A stretch of 64,000 nt of DNA from Sphingomonas arenae. Lineage in GTDB: Bacteria > Pseudomonadota > Alphaproteobacteria > Sphingomonadales > Sphingomonadaceae. This document shows, piece after piece, positions 8,011 through 16,747 of the stretch. The stretch is taken from assembly GCF_016924655.1 (NCBI RefSeq), contig NZ_JAFFJU010000001.1, forward strand, positions 434,001 to 498,000, given 5' to 3'. Below the pieces are notes generated by a model, which ran no database searches, was not told where the DNA came from, and saw only the letters and a list, made by a program, of their open reading frames with translations. How positions within the stretch are numbered: the first letter of the stretch is position 1; every line of letters begins with the position of its first letter. Position numbers and translations under genes: made by a program.

Positions 8011-8035
8011 GGAACCCTCGCGAGGACGGGTCGTT
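8011..8035 (+). promoter_or_regulatory. Sigma-EcfG promoter without a downstream protein gene
   Basis: GGAAC at 8011-8015, 16 bases, CGTT at 8032-8035: a perfect match to the EcfG consensus. It lies 26 bases after the phyP-like gene and points toward the 3' end of the converging tatC gene. The expected transcription start is near 8042. Only the hairpin region described in the next entry follows. Confidence 0.8.
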
Positions 8036-8041
8036 CTTGTA

Positions 8042-8137
8042 TTCGGATAGTGACCTTTTGCCCCCCCGCTCTCGCTATCCGCTTACATGGGCCCGGAACC
8101 GCCAACCCTCCCCCCCCCCGGTGGCGCTTCCGGGCCC
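8042..8137 (+). ncRNA. Candidate stress-induced small RNA with C-rich loops (GsrN-like)
   Basis: Directly downstream of the perfect EcfG promoter the plus strand can fold into two hairpins. The first pairs CGGATAGTGA (8044-8053) with 8072-8081 around an 18-base loop containing seven consecutive C. The second pairs GGGCCCGGAA (8089-8098) with 8128-8137, continues with CGCCA/TGGCG after one mismatch, and carries a loop of CT followed by ten C. C-rich exposed loops are the target-binding parts of GsrN, the EcfG-controlled sRNA of Caulobacter, and of other alphaproteobacterial sRNAs that pair with G-rich ribosome sites. No T-tract follows, so the 3' end is uncertain. The RNA would be antisense to the last 55 bases of tatC. 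Confidence 0.55.
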
Positions 8138-8928
8138 AAACTTGTCTGGGGCCCCTCAACATCGGCGGAAGTGGAAGCTGCGGCACGGCGTGCTGCGCGC
8201 CAGTGGGTCAGCCGGATGGCAATGATCGAGCTTTCGTAGAGCAGCCATAGGGGTATCGCGAGCATCAGCTGCGACACCGCATCCGGCGGGGTGAGCACGG
8301 CCGAGATCGCGAACGCCGCAACGATGGCGTAGCGCCGCTTGGCTGCGAGTTGCTGGCGGGTCACCAGACCGGCCCGCTCGAGCACCATCAACAGGATGGG
8401 AAGCAGGAACGCGACACCGAACCCGAAGAGGAATCGCGTTACGAACGACAGGTAATTGCCGACTCCCGGTAGAGCTTCCTGCTGGACCCCGCCGCCGACA
8501 TCGCCCTGGAAGCTGAGCAGGAAGTGAAGCGCCCAAGGCATTGCGACGTAGTAAGCGAAGGCCGCACCGCCGGCGAAGAAGACGGGGGTCAGGAGCAGGA
8601 AAGGCAGCAGCGCCTTCTTCTCCTTGGCGTAGAGGCCCGGCGCAACGAACCGCCACGCCTGGGTCGCAAAGATCGGGAAGCAGACCATCAACGCGGAAAA
8701 AAGGGCAACCTTCACCCGCACCCAGAAGGCTTCGAACACATCGGTGTAGATAAGCTTCCCTTCGCCAGCCGCCTTGAGTGGCTGCACCAGGACGCTGAAG
8801 ATAGGTGGTGCGAAATAGTAGCAGGCGAAGAAGGCCACCACGAGCGCGGCCAGGCTCCAGAGAATTCGCCGCCGCAGCTCGATAAGATGATCCATCAGCG
8901 GCTGCTTGCTGTCGTCAATGTCCTTCAC
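8083..8928 (-). CDS. tatC: Twin-arginine translocase subunit TatC
   Basis: TatC is the membrane receptor that recognises twin-arginine signal peptides and builds the Tat export channel with TatA and TatB. The 281-residue protein begins with the conserved cytoplasmic MDHLIELRRRI and shows six membrane helices, with the family's FVAPGLYAKEKK and the periplasmic Pro/Glu-containing loop. The ATG overlaps the tatB stop by four bases. The last ~25 residues (Gly/Pro-rich) are encoded by a hairpin with a run of ten C on the plus strand; this tail looks unlike a normal TatC end and overlaps the candidate sRNA, so the true 3' end may differ if the homopolymer is miscounted. Confidence 0.93.
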   Translation of the reverse strand: MKDIDDSKQPLMDHLIELRRRILWSLAALVVAFFACYYFAPPIFSVLVQPLKAAGEGKLIYTDVFEAFWVRVKVALFSALMVCFPIFATQAWRFVAPGLYAKEKKALLPFLLLTPVFFAGGAAFAYYVAMPWALHFLLSFQGDVGGGVQQEALPGVGNYLSFVTRFLFGFGVAFLLPILLMVLERAGLVTRQQLAAKRRYAIVAAFAISAVLTPPDAVSQLMLAIPLWLLYESSIIAIRLTHWRAARRAAASTSADVEGPQTSLGPEAPPGGGRVGGSGPM

Positions 8929-9284
8929 GGAAGTGGCCGCCCATGATGCTCAGGGGGGTCCAGCGGAAGTTCGGGCTCCTCGCCAGCTACAGGGTGGTCG
9001 GTGGAAGGCGCAAAGGCCTGCGGGTCGGCACCGGGGTACGGAAGAGCGACCGGATGCTCGCGCATGATCCGCTCGTTCTCTTCACGCCACTTGCGCTCCA
9101 TTTCCTCCAGCTCGGCCTCCCGCATCACGTTCTCGATGCCGGCAGTGAAATGGCGCGCATGGGCGCGGATCCGGCCCACCCAACGACCCACGGTCCGCAT
9201 GGCGGTGGGAAGTTCCTTGGGTCCGATGAAGATCAGTGCCGCGAGCGCGACGATCAGCAGTTCGGAAGAGTCGACGCCGAACAT
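8925..9284 (-). CDS. tatB: Sec-independent translocase subunit TatB
   Basis: TatB joins TatC to form the receptor complex for folded Tat substrates. The protein (119 residues) has one N-terminal membrane helix (SSELLIVALAALIFIGPKEL, with the Gly-Pro hinge), an amphipathic helix (MRTVGRWVGRIRAHARHF) and an acidic coiled stretch (REAELEEMERKWREENERI), then a Pro-rich tail. The order tatA-tatB-tatC with short spacing supports the assignment over TatA. Confidence 0.93.
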   Translation of the reverse strand: MFGVDSSELLIVALAALIFIGPKELPTAMRTVGRWVGRIRAHARHFTAGIENVMREAELEEMERKWREENERIMREHPVALPYPGADPQAFAPSTDHPVAGEEPELPLDPPEHHGRPLP

Positions 9285-9299
9285 CGGCGGCTCCGGTGC

Positions 9300-9572
9300 T
9301 TAGCGGGGCTGCTGGTCCGAGGGTGGCGGCGGTGCGACGGGGTCCTGCACGCGGGGGTTCGGCGTGACATCGATCGGCCGGTCCTGCGCGCCCAACCGTC
9401 GCTGCTCCTCGAACCGCTTCTTCTGCTCGTCGTCATCCTCCGACAAGCCTTGCTTGAAGCTCTTCAGTCCCTTGGCGACATCGCTCATCATCGCCGAGAA
9501 CCGATTGCCGCCGAACAGCAGCAGGATGACGACGCCGAGGATGAGCCAGTGAATGAGGCTGAAACCGCCCAT
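9300..9572 (-). CDS. tatA: Sec-independent translocase subunit TatA
   Basis: TatA polymerises to form the pore of the twin-arginine export system. The 90-residue protein has an N-terminal membrane helix (HWLILGVVILLLFGGNRF), the conserved hinge Phe-Gly, an amphipathic helix (DVAKGLKSFKQGL) and an acidic, then Pro/Gln-rich tail. It lies 15 bases upstream of tatB and 29 bases downstream of scpB on the same strand, so scpAB and tatABC may be co-transcribed. Confidence 0.94.
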   Translation of the reverse strand: MGGFSLIHWLILGVVILLLFGGNRFSAMMSDVAKGLKSFKQGLSEDDDEQKKRFEEQRRLGAQDRPIDVTPNPRVQDPVAPPPPSDQQPR

Positions 9573-9601
9573 GGGAATAAACTCCTAAACCGGGGCCGTA
9601 T

Positions 9602-10174
9602 CTAGTCGTCTTCGTCGACGCTTTCCAGTTGCAGTTGGCTGAAGGCCTCGTCGAGCGGATCGAGCAGGCCGGCCGCCTTGAGGTCGTCGATCCCTGGGAG
9701 GTCGCGGCGCGAGCCCAGACCGAAGTGGGCCAGGAACTCGGCAGTGGTTGCATAGAGCAGCGGACGACCAGGTCCTTCGCGCCGTCCGGCCGGCCGCACC
9801 CATCCGGCTTCCATCAGCACATCGAGCGTGCCTTTCGAGATCTGGACGCCGCGGATCGCTTCGATCTCGGCGCGGCTCACGGGCTCGTGGTAGGCGATAA
9901 TCGCCAGCGTTTCCGTCGCGGCGCGCGATAGCCGGCGAGGCTCCTCCCGGGTGCGGCGGAGAAGGTGCGCAAGGTCCGGCGCGGTCTGGAAGTGCCACCG
10001 CCCGCCCCGCTCGACCAGTTCGATGCCGCGCCCAGCGTAGTCGTCCGTCAGGCTGTTGAGGGCGGCAGACACGTCTCCATCCCCTGCGTGGAGAGCGATC
10101 TCGTCCGGCGTCAGCGGCTCGGTGGACGCAAATAGCGTGGCCTCGACCGCGCGGGTGAATTCATCACGGATCAT
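9602..10174 (-). CDS. scpB: Segregation and condensation protein B
   Basis: ScpB is the winged-helix partner of ScpA in the bacterial condensin that organises and segregates the chromosome. The 190-residue protein begins MIRDEFTRAVEATLFASTEPL and contains the typical LSRAATETLAIIAYHEPVSRAEIE and RGVQ segments of tandem winged helices. I chose the ATG at 10174, which overlaps the scpA stop (ATGA); a longer frame upstream runs antisense-like through scpA and lacks homology. The C-terminal tail is acidic. Confidence 0.92.
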   Translation of the reverse strand: MIRDEFTRAVEATLFASTEPLTPDEIALHAGDGDVSAALNSLTDDYAGRGIELVERGGRWHFQTAPDLAHLLRRTREEPRRLSRAATETLAIIAYHEPVSRAEIEAIRGVQISKGTLDVLMEAGWVRPAGRREGPGRPLLYATTAEFLAHFGLGSRRDLPGIDDLKAAGLLDPLDEAFSQLQLESVDEDD

Positions 10175-10914
10175 GCGGCGCGGATCATCAGCGGGGCGAA
10201 TGGGCCGTCCTGCTGGATCACGACCCTCCCCTTGCGCGCCAGTTCCAGTGCTGCGGCAAAGGAGGATGCGAGCGCCGACCGACGGTAGGCCGAATCCTGG
10301 GTCGAGGGGAGGAAGGATTCGATTCGAGCCCATTCGAGACGACTGCCGACCAGTGCTGCGACCCGTTCGATCGCGGCCTCTAGGGTCAGGACGGCGCGGT
10401 GCGCGACGATGTGCATCGCGGGGGCCGTGCGGGCGCGCACACCGCCGTAAGCAGAGAACAGGTCGTAGGCCGTCGCCTGCCAGGCCGCCTTGCGGACCAG
10501 TCGCAGACCTTCCGGAGTTCCACGGATGAAGACGTCGCGCCCGATCCGGTCACGGCCCATCAGCCGTGCGCCCGCTTCCCGCATTGCATCGAGCCGCTGG
10601 AGCCGCAACTGCAGCCTGGCCGCGAGCTCTTCCGGCGAGGGGTCCTGCTCCGGATCCTTCGGCAGCAGCAGACAGGATTTCAGATAGGCGAGCCACGCCG
10701 CCATCACCAGGTAATCGGCGGCGATCTCCAGCTTCAGCGCTCGGGCGTCGGCGATGAACACGAGATATTGTTCGACCAGCTGAAGGATGGAGATTCGCGC
10801 CAGATCGACCTTCTGGGCCCGAGCGAGGCTCAGCAGCAGGTCGAGCGGCCCCTCCCATGCGCCAAGACTGAGCGTCAGCTCGTCATTGCGGCGGAGCGGC
10901 AGTTCGTCGGTCAC
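10171..10914 (-). CDS. scpA: Segregation and condensation protein A
   Basis: ScpA is the kleisin that bridges SMC heads in the condensin complex. The 247-residue protein shows the signature GAWEGPLDLLLSLARAQKVD near residues 17-37 and the following ILQLVEQYLVFI helix; the C-terminal winged helix contains SALASSFAAALELARKGRV. It is translationally coupled to scpB. The gene starts 40 bases after nagZ in the same direction. Confidence 0.93.
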   Translation of the reverse strand: MTDELPLRRNDELTLSLGAWEGPLDLLLSLARAQKVDLARISILQLVEQYLVFIADARALKLEIAADYLVMAAWLAYLKSCLLLPKDPEQDPSPEELAARLQLRLQRLDAMREAGARLMGRDRIGRDVFIRGTPEGLRLVRKAAWQATAYDLFSAYGGVRARTAPAMHIVAHRAVLTLEAAIERVAALVGSRLEWARIESFLPSTQDSAYRRSALASSFAAALELARKGRVVIQQDGPFAPLMIRAA

Positions 10915-10954
10915 GAGCCGGAGACTAAACAGTCTTCATGTCACGGCAAGACCG

Positions 10955-11962
10955 TCAGACGAGCGCGAGCAGCTCGTCCCGCTTGGCCGATGCTTCCGCA
11001 AGGTCCGGGCCGGCATCGTCCACCATGGTTCCCGCCATGGCACGTGCGAGCCGGGCTTCCCCCTCGTTCGTCATTGCTCCGACATGCTTGGCGACATCGA
11101 GCATTTCGTCGAACTTGCCCGAGCAATGCAGGGTAGCGTCACAGCCAGCCCTGAGGGCTGCGGCCGAGCGCTCGCCGGCACTGCCACTGAGCGCCTGCAT
11201 GCCTATGTCGTCCGTCATCAGGAACCCGTGAAAACCGATCCGGCCGCGGATGATCTCTTCGATGATCGTGGGCGATTGGCTGGACGGGTGATCGGCGTCC
11301 CAAGTGGTGTAGACGATATGGGCGACCATCCCCATGGGCGCGTGAGCCAGCCGCTCGAACGGCTCGAGATCGATGTCCAGCTCCTCGGAGGTTGCCGTGA
11401 CGATCGGTAGTTCCTTATGGCTGTCCACCAGCGCCCGGCCGTGGCCCGGTATGTGCTTGAGGACCCCGATCACCCCGGCGGACGCCATGCCATCGAGCAC
11501 CGCCCGCCCGAGAGCCGCAACCTGCATCGGTTCACCGCCATAGGCGCGATCACCGACGATATCGGTCGCGCCGGGCTGGCGCACGTCCAGCATGGGGAGG
11601 CAATTCACGTTGATCCCGACAGCACTCAGCATCAGCGCGATGGCACGCGCGTTCATGCGCGCCGCCTCGATCGCTGACGATGGCGCCACCTGGTAGAGCC
11701 GATTGAAGGTCTCGCCGCGCGGGAAGCTGGGCCAAACCGGCGGCTGCATGCGAGCGACACGGCCGCCTTCCTGATCGATCAGGATCGGCAGGTCAGCCCT
11801 GCCATGGAGCGATCGGAGATCATCTGTCAGGCTTCGCAATTGTTCTGCATCGCAACAATTACGCCTGAACAAAATGTAGCCGGCGGGATCCGCCTCGCGG
11901 AAGAAATCGCGCTCGTCCGGTGTGAGTTCCGGCCCCGCAAGGCCATAGATCGCCGCCTGCAT
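10955..11962 (-). CDS. nagZ: Beta-N-acetylhexosaminidase NagZ (glycoside hydrolase family 3)
   Basis: NagZ removes N-acetylglucosamine from anhydromuropeptides during peptidoglycan recycling in the cytoplasm. The 335-residue protein has the GH3 barrel with LPILIDQEGGRVARM near residue 60, the catalytic loop KHIPGHGRALVDSHKELP near 170-187 (His and Asp of the acid/base dyad), and FLMTDDIGMQAL near 250 holding the nucleophile Asp. Its ATG overlaps the stop of the upstream SPOR gene by one base. The link to wall recycling fits the SPOR neighbour and the nearby dcw cluster. Confidence 0.95.
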   Translation of the reverse strand: MQAAIYGLAGPELTPDERDFFREADPAGYILFRRNCCDAEQLRSLTDDLRSLHGRADLPILIDQEGGRVARMQPPVWPSFPRGETFNRLYQVAPSSAIEAARMNARAIALMLSAVGINVNCLPMLDVRQPGATDIVGDRAYGGEPMQVAALGRAVLDGMASAGVIGVLKHIPGHGRALVDSHKELPIVTATSEELDIDLEPFERLAHAPMGMVAHIVYTTWDADHPSSQSPTIIEEIIRGRIGFHGFLMTDDIGMQALSGSAGERSAAALRAGCDATLHCSGKFDEMLDVAKHVGAMTNEGEARLARAMAGTMVDDAGPDLAEASAKRDELLALV

Positions 11963-12684
11963 CAGCGCACCACGAAGCAGTCTTCACCCGCTACCTTCAG
12001 CAGCTGGCAGGCTCGCTGCGCCTCGGCCGGCGAGGTTGCGCCCGCACGAAGACGGTAGCCGGTGCGACCCTTGGTCGAAAACGGAATGACGATCTTGTTC
12101 ATCGCGCCAATGGCCGAGAAGCGGCTGGAGAGCGCTTTCCAGGCCGCCTCCGCCTGCGCGGGGCTGTCGTAGGCGCCCAACTGGACTGCACTTCCCGACG
12201 ACACAGGAGTCGCCGACGGCGCGGCCGGTTCGTCAGCAGCCACCTTCTCCTCATTGCTGGGGAGGCGCTTGGGAGAGGTCTCTTCCGCGGGCGCGGGCTT
12301 CGGCTTGGCAAGCGGAGTTTCGGGCACTGCCCCGAGGTCCAGCTGGGCCTCCGTTTCCTCGCCAGCGCTGGTCGCATAAGCCGTGCCGCTGTCTCCCGCC
12401 ACGTCCAGGCCGCCCGGGTTCTCCGGCTTCATCTTGTAGGGACCGGGCTCGGCCTTGATCAGTTCGGGTGGTCCACTGCCACCATTGCCGGTGCTGCGCC
12501 CAAGCCAGAACAGGGTGCCGGCCACCAGTGCCGCGCCGAGAAGAACGACCGCAAGGGCGGCGAGCATCTTCCTGGCCGACAGCGCCTGCGGCTCATCCTC
12601 GTCCTCGACTGCTTCCAGCCACGGGAGAGCCTCCTCATCGCCACCCCGGACCACCTGACGAACGTCCATCAATCGACCACTCAC
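11962..12684 (-). CDS. SPOR domain-containing membrane protein
   Basis: A 240-residue bitopic protein: a short cytoplasmic part, one membrane helix at about residues 42-66 (MLAALAVVLLGAALVAGTLFW), a Pro/Ala/Glu-rich periplasmic linker, and a C-terminal SPOR domain (SSGSAVQLGAYDSPAQAEAAW, about 160-240). SPOR domains bind denuded septal glycan strands, so it probably gathers at the division site. A later ATG five codons in is also possible as start. It is transcribed between argS and nagZ in what looks like one operon. Confidence 0.88.
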   Translation of the reverse strand: MSGRLMDVRQVVRGGDEEALPWLEAVEDEDEPQALSARKMLAALAVVLLGAALVAGTLFWLGRSTGNGGSGPPELIKAEPGPYKMKPENPGGLDVAGDSGTAYATSAGEETEAQLDLGAVPETPLAKPKPAPAEETSPKRLPSNEEKVAADEPAAPSATPVSSGSAVQLGAYDSPAQAEAAWKALSSRFSAIGAMNKIVIPFSTKGRTGYRLRAGATSPAEAQRACQLLKVAGEDCFVVR

Positions 12685-12783
12685 TCCAAGCCGCCCTGCT
12701 CCCGGTCATGCGCAGGCATATGCCAGCGCGCCGGAATTGCGAAGCGGGTGTGATCCCGTCTCCGGATCACCTTCGCTCGCGTG

Positions 12784-14517
12784 TCAGCGCATCTCCTCCG
12801 CTGCCTCGACGCCCATCAACTTGAGCCCGGAGCGAACGACCTGCGCGACTGCGGTAGCCAGTTCGATCCGCGCCCGGCTGAGTTCCGGCTGGTCCTCCAG
12901 CAGGAACCGACGCGACGGGTCATCATTGCCCCTATTCCAGAGCGCGTGGAAGGCTGCCGCCAGATCATAGAGGTAAAAGGCGATGCGGTGTGGCTCATGG
13001 GACAGTGCGGCGCCCTCGACCACGCGCGGAAATTGGGCCGCGAGCTTGACGAGCCCGAGTTCCTCTTCGTCCAGCAGCGACAGGTCGGCCGTGTCCGCCA
13101 CGGGCAATGTGCCGGCCGCCGCCTTGCGTTGGAGCGAGGAAATCCGCGCATGGGCGTACTGCACGTAGAAGACCGGGTTGTCCTTCGACGCCTCCACGAC
13201 TTTGGCGAAGTCGAAGTCGAGCATGCTGTCCGTCCGCTTGGTCAGCATCATGAAGCGCACGACGTCCTTGCCGACTTCCTGGACGACGTCGGCCAGCGTG
13301 ACGAAGGAGCCCGACCGCTTCGACATCTTCACCGGCTCGCCTGCCCGGAACAGCCGGACCATCTGGACCAGCTTGACGTCCAGGTCGACGTGGCCATCCG
13401 TCAGCGCCGTCACGGCCGCCTGGATGCGCTTGACGGTCCCGGAATGGTCCGCCCCCCAGATGTTGACGAGGTGATCGGCACTTTCAGCCTTCTGCAGGTG
13501 GTAAGCGGCGTCGGCCCCGAAATAGGTCCAGCTCCCGTCCGACTTCCTCATTGGCCGGTCCTGGTCGTCCCCGAACTCGGTCGAGCGGAACAGGGTCAGT
13601 TCGACCGGCTCCCACTCGTCATGCTCATCGAGGCTCTTGGGTCGCTCAAGCTGGCCTTCATAGACGAGCCCCTTGGCCCGTAGCGTCTCCAGCGCGCGTT
13701 CGGGCGCACCGGACGCCTGCAGTTCGGCCTCCGACGCGAACTTGTCGTGGTGAATGCCCAGCAGCGCGAGATCGTGGCGGATGAGGTCCATCATGGCCGA
13801 GACCGTCTTGCGCTTGAACAGCTGCAGCCAGTCGGCCTCCGGCGAGCCGGCATAAAGATCGCCGAACTCGGAGGCGAGGAGAACCCCGACCGGCTTCAGA
13901 TAGTCTCCGGGATAGAGACCCTCCGGGATTTCGCCGATGTCTTCACCAAGCGCCTCACGATAGCGGAGGTGGGCGGAGCGGGCCAACGTGTCGACCTGGC
14001 TGCCCGCATCGTTGACGTAATACTCTCGCGTGACGCGAAAACCCGCGGCTTCGAGGAGGCTGGCGAGCGCATCGCCAACCACCGCACCGCGGCAGTGACC
14101 CATGTGCATGGGACCGGTCGGATTGGCCGAAACATATTCGACGTTGACCCGCTCACCCTTGCCCACGTCACGCCGGCCATAGGAGTCGCCCTCGCGAAGG
14201 ATCGTCGCGAGCTCCGTCCGCCAGCTGTCCGGGGCAAGTCGCACGTTGATGAACCCGGGACCGGCGATCTCCACGCCGACCACATCTGCCGCCTGTTCAA
14301 GCCTGGAGGCGATCAGCCCGGCGAGCGCCCGCGGGTTGGTGCCGGCGCTCTTCGCCAGGACCATCGCCGCGTTCGTGGCCAAGTCTCCGTGGTTCGCGTC
14401 TCGGGGCGGTTCGACGGCCACTCCGCGGCGGTTGAGCTCGCCGGGCAACGATCCGTCGGCCACAAGGCCATCGAGAATCTGGTCGAGGAGATCGGAATAG
14501 CGGGCGTAAAGGCTCAA
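12784..14517 (-). CDS. argS: Arginyl-tRNA synthetase
   Basis: ArgS charges tRNA-Arg. The 577-residue class I synthetase shows the HIGH signature as [14 protein letters not shown] near residue 131 and the KMSKR loop as KMSKRSGSF near 400, preceded by an N-terminal ArgS additional domain ([15 protein letters not shown]). The C-terminal anticodon-binding helical domain includes [12 protein letters not shown]. Length is normal. It begins a minus-strand run argS-SPOR-nagZ-scpAB-tatABC. Confidence 0.97.
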   Translation of the reverse strand: MSLYARYSDLLDQILDGLVADGSLPGELNRRGVAVEPPRDANHGDLATNAAMVLAKSAGTNPRALAGLIASRLEQAADVVGVEIAGPGFINVRLAPDSWRTELATILREGDSYGRRDVGKGERVNVEYVSANPTGPMHMGHCRGAVVGDALASLLEAAGFRVTREYYVNDAGSQVDTLARSAHLRYREALGEDIGEIPEGLYPGDYLKPVGVLLASEFGDLYAGSPEADWLQLFKRKTVSAMMDLIRHDLALLGIHHDKFASEAELQASGAPERALETLRAKGLVYEGQLERPKSLDEHDEWEPVELTLFRSTEFGDDQDRPMRKSDGSWTYFGADAAYHLQKAESADHLVNIWGADHSGTVKRIQAAVTALTDGHVDLDVKLVQMVRLFRAGEPVKMSKRSGSFVTLADVVQEVGKDVVRFMMLTKRTDSMLDFDFAKVVEASKDNPVFYVQYAHARISSLQRKAAAGTLPVADTADLSLLDEEELGLVKLAAQFPRVVEGAALSHEPHRIAFYLYDLAAAFHALWNRGNDDPSRRFLLEDQPELSRARIELATAVAQVVRSGLKLMGVEAAEEMR

Positions 14518-14573
14518 GGTCAGTCACCGAGTTGCGGAGAAGCGAGCGCTCCTAGCGCAGCGCCCGCTCTTCG

Positions 14574-15404
14574 TCACGCCTCGGCGCTCGCCTCTAAAGG
14601 CACCACGTCATACCCATGCGGAGCCGCTCCTGCCGACCAGTCCTGCGACCCGCGCAACTGGGCCACGCGCCGCATGAGCTTGGGGAACTTGCGCCACCAG
14701 ATGCGTGGCCGATGCTCCCACAGACGAGCCAGTTCGAGCGCGGGATGATGGAAGTTGAGCGCGATACTCACCCGGTCGCCGGGCCCGTTGTGCGGCTCGA
14801 CGCTATGGAAGAGCGTCGCGGGGAAGATGATAATCTCCCCTTCTGCCGGGATATGCCGAAAGGTGCGCGACGGCTGACCTCCCTTCGGTCGCAGCCCGGT
14901 CCCGCGCTCCTCGAGCACCAGCGCACCGCCGACCTCTTCGCGGGCGATGTCGGGCAGATCGACGTAATAGCAGGCGGACCAATTCCAGTTCCGCTGGGCA
15001 TGGGTGTGGCTGATGTTGTGACCACCGGGCGGATTGACATTCGCCCAGCCGTTCAGGCGCCAGCTGCCGAGCAGTTCGGAGTTCGCGACGGCATCTCCGC
15101 TCCAGATGAGACTGCTCTGCCGAACGCAAGCCGTTGCCCAGCGTACCAGTTCCAGGAAGCCGGGTTCCTCCCATGCCGGCAGGTCAGTGTCGGAGTGCCA
15201 ACCGTCCCGGTTGGTGCGCACGATGCCCGGCTCCGACGCGCGCCTGTGGCGAATGGTTTCGAGCAGTTGCGACTTGCGTTGCTCGGCCTCGTTCCACTTC
15301 CAGATGAACACGGGAACGGGAAACAGGTCGAGCCGCCGGCCACCTTCCTCGGGGGCAGCGCTAGCCGAGCTTCGATCCGTGGGTCGGTTCGCAAGCGTGG
15401 CCAT
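14574..15404 (-). CDS. Putative 2-oxoglutarate/Fe(II)-dependent oxygenase
   Basis: A 276-residue protein resembling the family of small putative 2OG-Fe(II) oxygenases defined by TIGR02466. Features seen: NGWANVNPPGGHNISHTHAQ (about 118-137) with candidate metal ligands His133/His135, followed by WSACYYVDLPD; and EGEIIIFPATLFHSVEPHNG (about 188-207) with distal His200, then Arg211 in DRVSIALNF for 2-oxoglutarate. The substrate is unknown. The gene is 18 bases downstream of an ATP-grasp gene on the same strand, and the pair separates dgt from argS, so they look like a small accessory unit. The exact metal-binding triad is inferred, not certain. Confidence 0.75.
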   Translation of the reverse strand: MATLANRPTDRSSASAAPEEGGRRLDLFPVPVFIWKWNEAEQRKSQLLETIRHRRASEPGIVRTNRDGWHSDTDLPAWEEPGFLELVRWATACVRQSSLIWSGDAVANSELLGSWRLNGWANVNPPGGHNISHTHAQRNWNWSACYYVDLPDIAREEVGGALVLEERGTGLRPKGGQPSRTFRHIPAEGEIIIFPATLFHSVEPHNGPGDRVSIALNFHHPALELARLWEHRPRIWWRKFPKLMRRVAQLRGSQDWSAGAAPHGYDVVPLEASAEA

Positions 15405-15422
15405 GCCTATGGGTTCCCATCA

Positions 15423-16628
15423 CTAGAGTTTCAGCAGTTCTGCTGCATCCTGCTTCGCCTGCTCACTTGCCGCAAGTTCGGGCCATATCGGCCGCAGCAT
15501 CCTCTTGAGACCAACTCCGCGCGTGAGTTCGGCATAGTCGCCGTCCCAGGCGGCGTTGATCTCGAGTAGCATCGGACCCTGCTCCGTCAGCGCGATGTCT
15601 GCGCCCGCCAACGGGCATTCGGGACAGACCGCCGCAGCGCGCAGAGCCAGGTCCAAGGCCTCGAACCAGAGCGGAAGCCTGGTTCCGGTAATCTGGGCAC
15701 CGGTCACCGGATGATGCGAATATTCGGTGAGGAGAAAACGCTGCCCCTGCGATCGGCCATAGGCCTTGAGGATCTCCCCGGTGCGCTCGTCGATCGAGGC
15801 AAGGATATTGCCATTTCGGCCGCCACCGAAGTTGTCGACGATTCCCGGCCGCCCCATCAGCTTGAGGAAGTGGAACAGGAGAATTGGGCCACCCTTCAGC
15901 ATCGCGGTCGTGATCCGGAGCCCGCACAGCCCCAGCTGGCCACCCAGGGGTGTCAGGTCCGGGTGGGATCGAAGGCGCGGCTGGATCAGCGTGCCCATCG
16001 GGTCGGCATCCGCCAGTAGCCGGTCGGACAGCTGGCTCGTCGACAGGGTGACCCCGTCCACCATCCAGGTGGAACCATGCCGCTGCAACAGGCGGACCTT
16101 GCCGCCGCGGCTCCCGCCAGCCGGCTTGGCGATTAGCTCGGGTGGAGCGGAGTCGAGAACCCGGGCCAGCGTTGCGGAATCGTGCACCACGGTATGCCGT
16201 CCCGCATGGGGGTGCCTGCTCTCGTCACGACCGACCACGGCCACGATTGGCGCAGCGGCGACGCCGTGCTCAGCGTACCGATCCGAGGTCACCAGCTTGT
16301 CCTCAACCAGCCGGCCTCCATCCAAGTCCCAGTTGAGGCGCTGCAGGGCGGAATGGAGCTGGCCCCAATAGCGAACCGAGTCGACGACCTGACTGGTTGG
16401 TCGCGAGCAAAGACCGCTCTGCACCGCGTTCGCCGGACGGATGCGGATGCGTAGGCGAGCGTTCAGCGCGCGAACGATAATGGCGGGAGCGGTGGAAGGA
16501 TCATGACGGACCGCCTCCAGGATGAAGGCGAGCCAATCTCCGATGCCGGCTCCAAAAGGGCGACGCCTGTAATCGGAAGAGCTCGCAGGTCGCGTGGCCT
16601 CAACTGTACCGCTCTCGATACTACACAA
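15423..16628 (-). CDS. ATP-grasp enzyme (sugar-transfer-associated type)
   Basis: A 401-residue protein with an ATP-grasp fold, closest in pattern to the group called 'sugar-transfer associated ATP-grasp'. Visible elements: LVTSDRYAEHGVAAAPIVAV, the nucleotide-binding IAKPAGGSRGGKVRLL (Lys168), DNFGGGRNGNILASID, and the metal site with Asp344 and MLLEINAAWDGDY (Glu356, Asn358). Such enzymes join a carboxylate to an amine or thiol through an acyl phosphate; the substrate here is unknown. It precedes a 2OG oxygenase gene by 18 bases. The 120 bases upstream are locally AT-rich, which fits a promoter or an insertion border. Confidence 0.72.
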   Translation of the reverse strand: MCSIESGTVEATRPASSSDYRRRPFGAGIGDWLAFILEAVRHDPSTAPAIIVRALNARLRIRIRPANAVQSGLCSRPTSQVVDSVRYWGQLHSALQRLNWDLDGGRLVEDKLVTSDRYAEHGVAAAPIVAVVGRDESRHPHAGRHTVVHDSATLARVLDSAPPELIAKPAGGSRGGKVRLLQRHGSTWMVDGVTLSTSQLSDRLLADADPMGTLIQPRLRSHPDLTPLGGQLGLCGLRITTAMLKGGPILLFHFLKLMGRPGIVDNFGGGRNGNILASIDERTGEILKAYGRSQGQRFLLTEYSHHPVTGAQITGTRLPLWFEALDLALRAAAVCPECPLAGADIALTEQGPMLLEINAAWDGDYAELTRGVGLKRMLRPIWPELAASEQAKQDAAELLKL

Positions 16629-16747
16629 CGCTCGATCAGCTCCCTGCGACTGCCGCTGGATATACCGCGAAGACTTACAGGTAAATCGAGAGCGTTGAAC
16701 AAAATCTTTACAGCAAATGTTTTACTTCGCCGCATTGGACCGGAACC

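Noticed and set aside
8037-8250. Short plus-strand reading frames after the third EcfG promoter (8037-8225 and 8050-8250)
   Set aside because: Pro/Arg-rich, no ribosome site, opposite tatC; the RNA hairpins are a better explanation.
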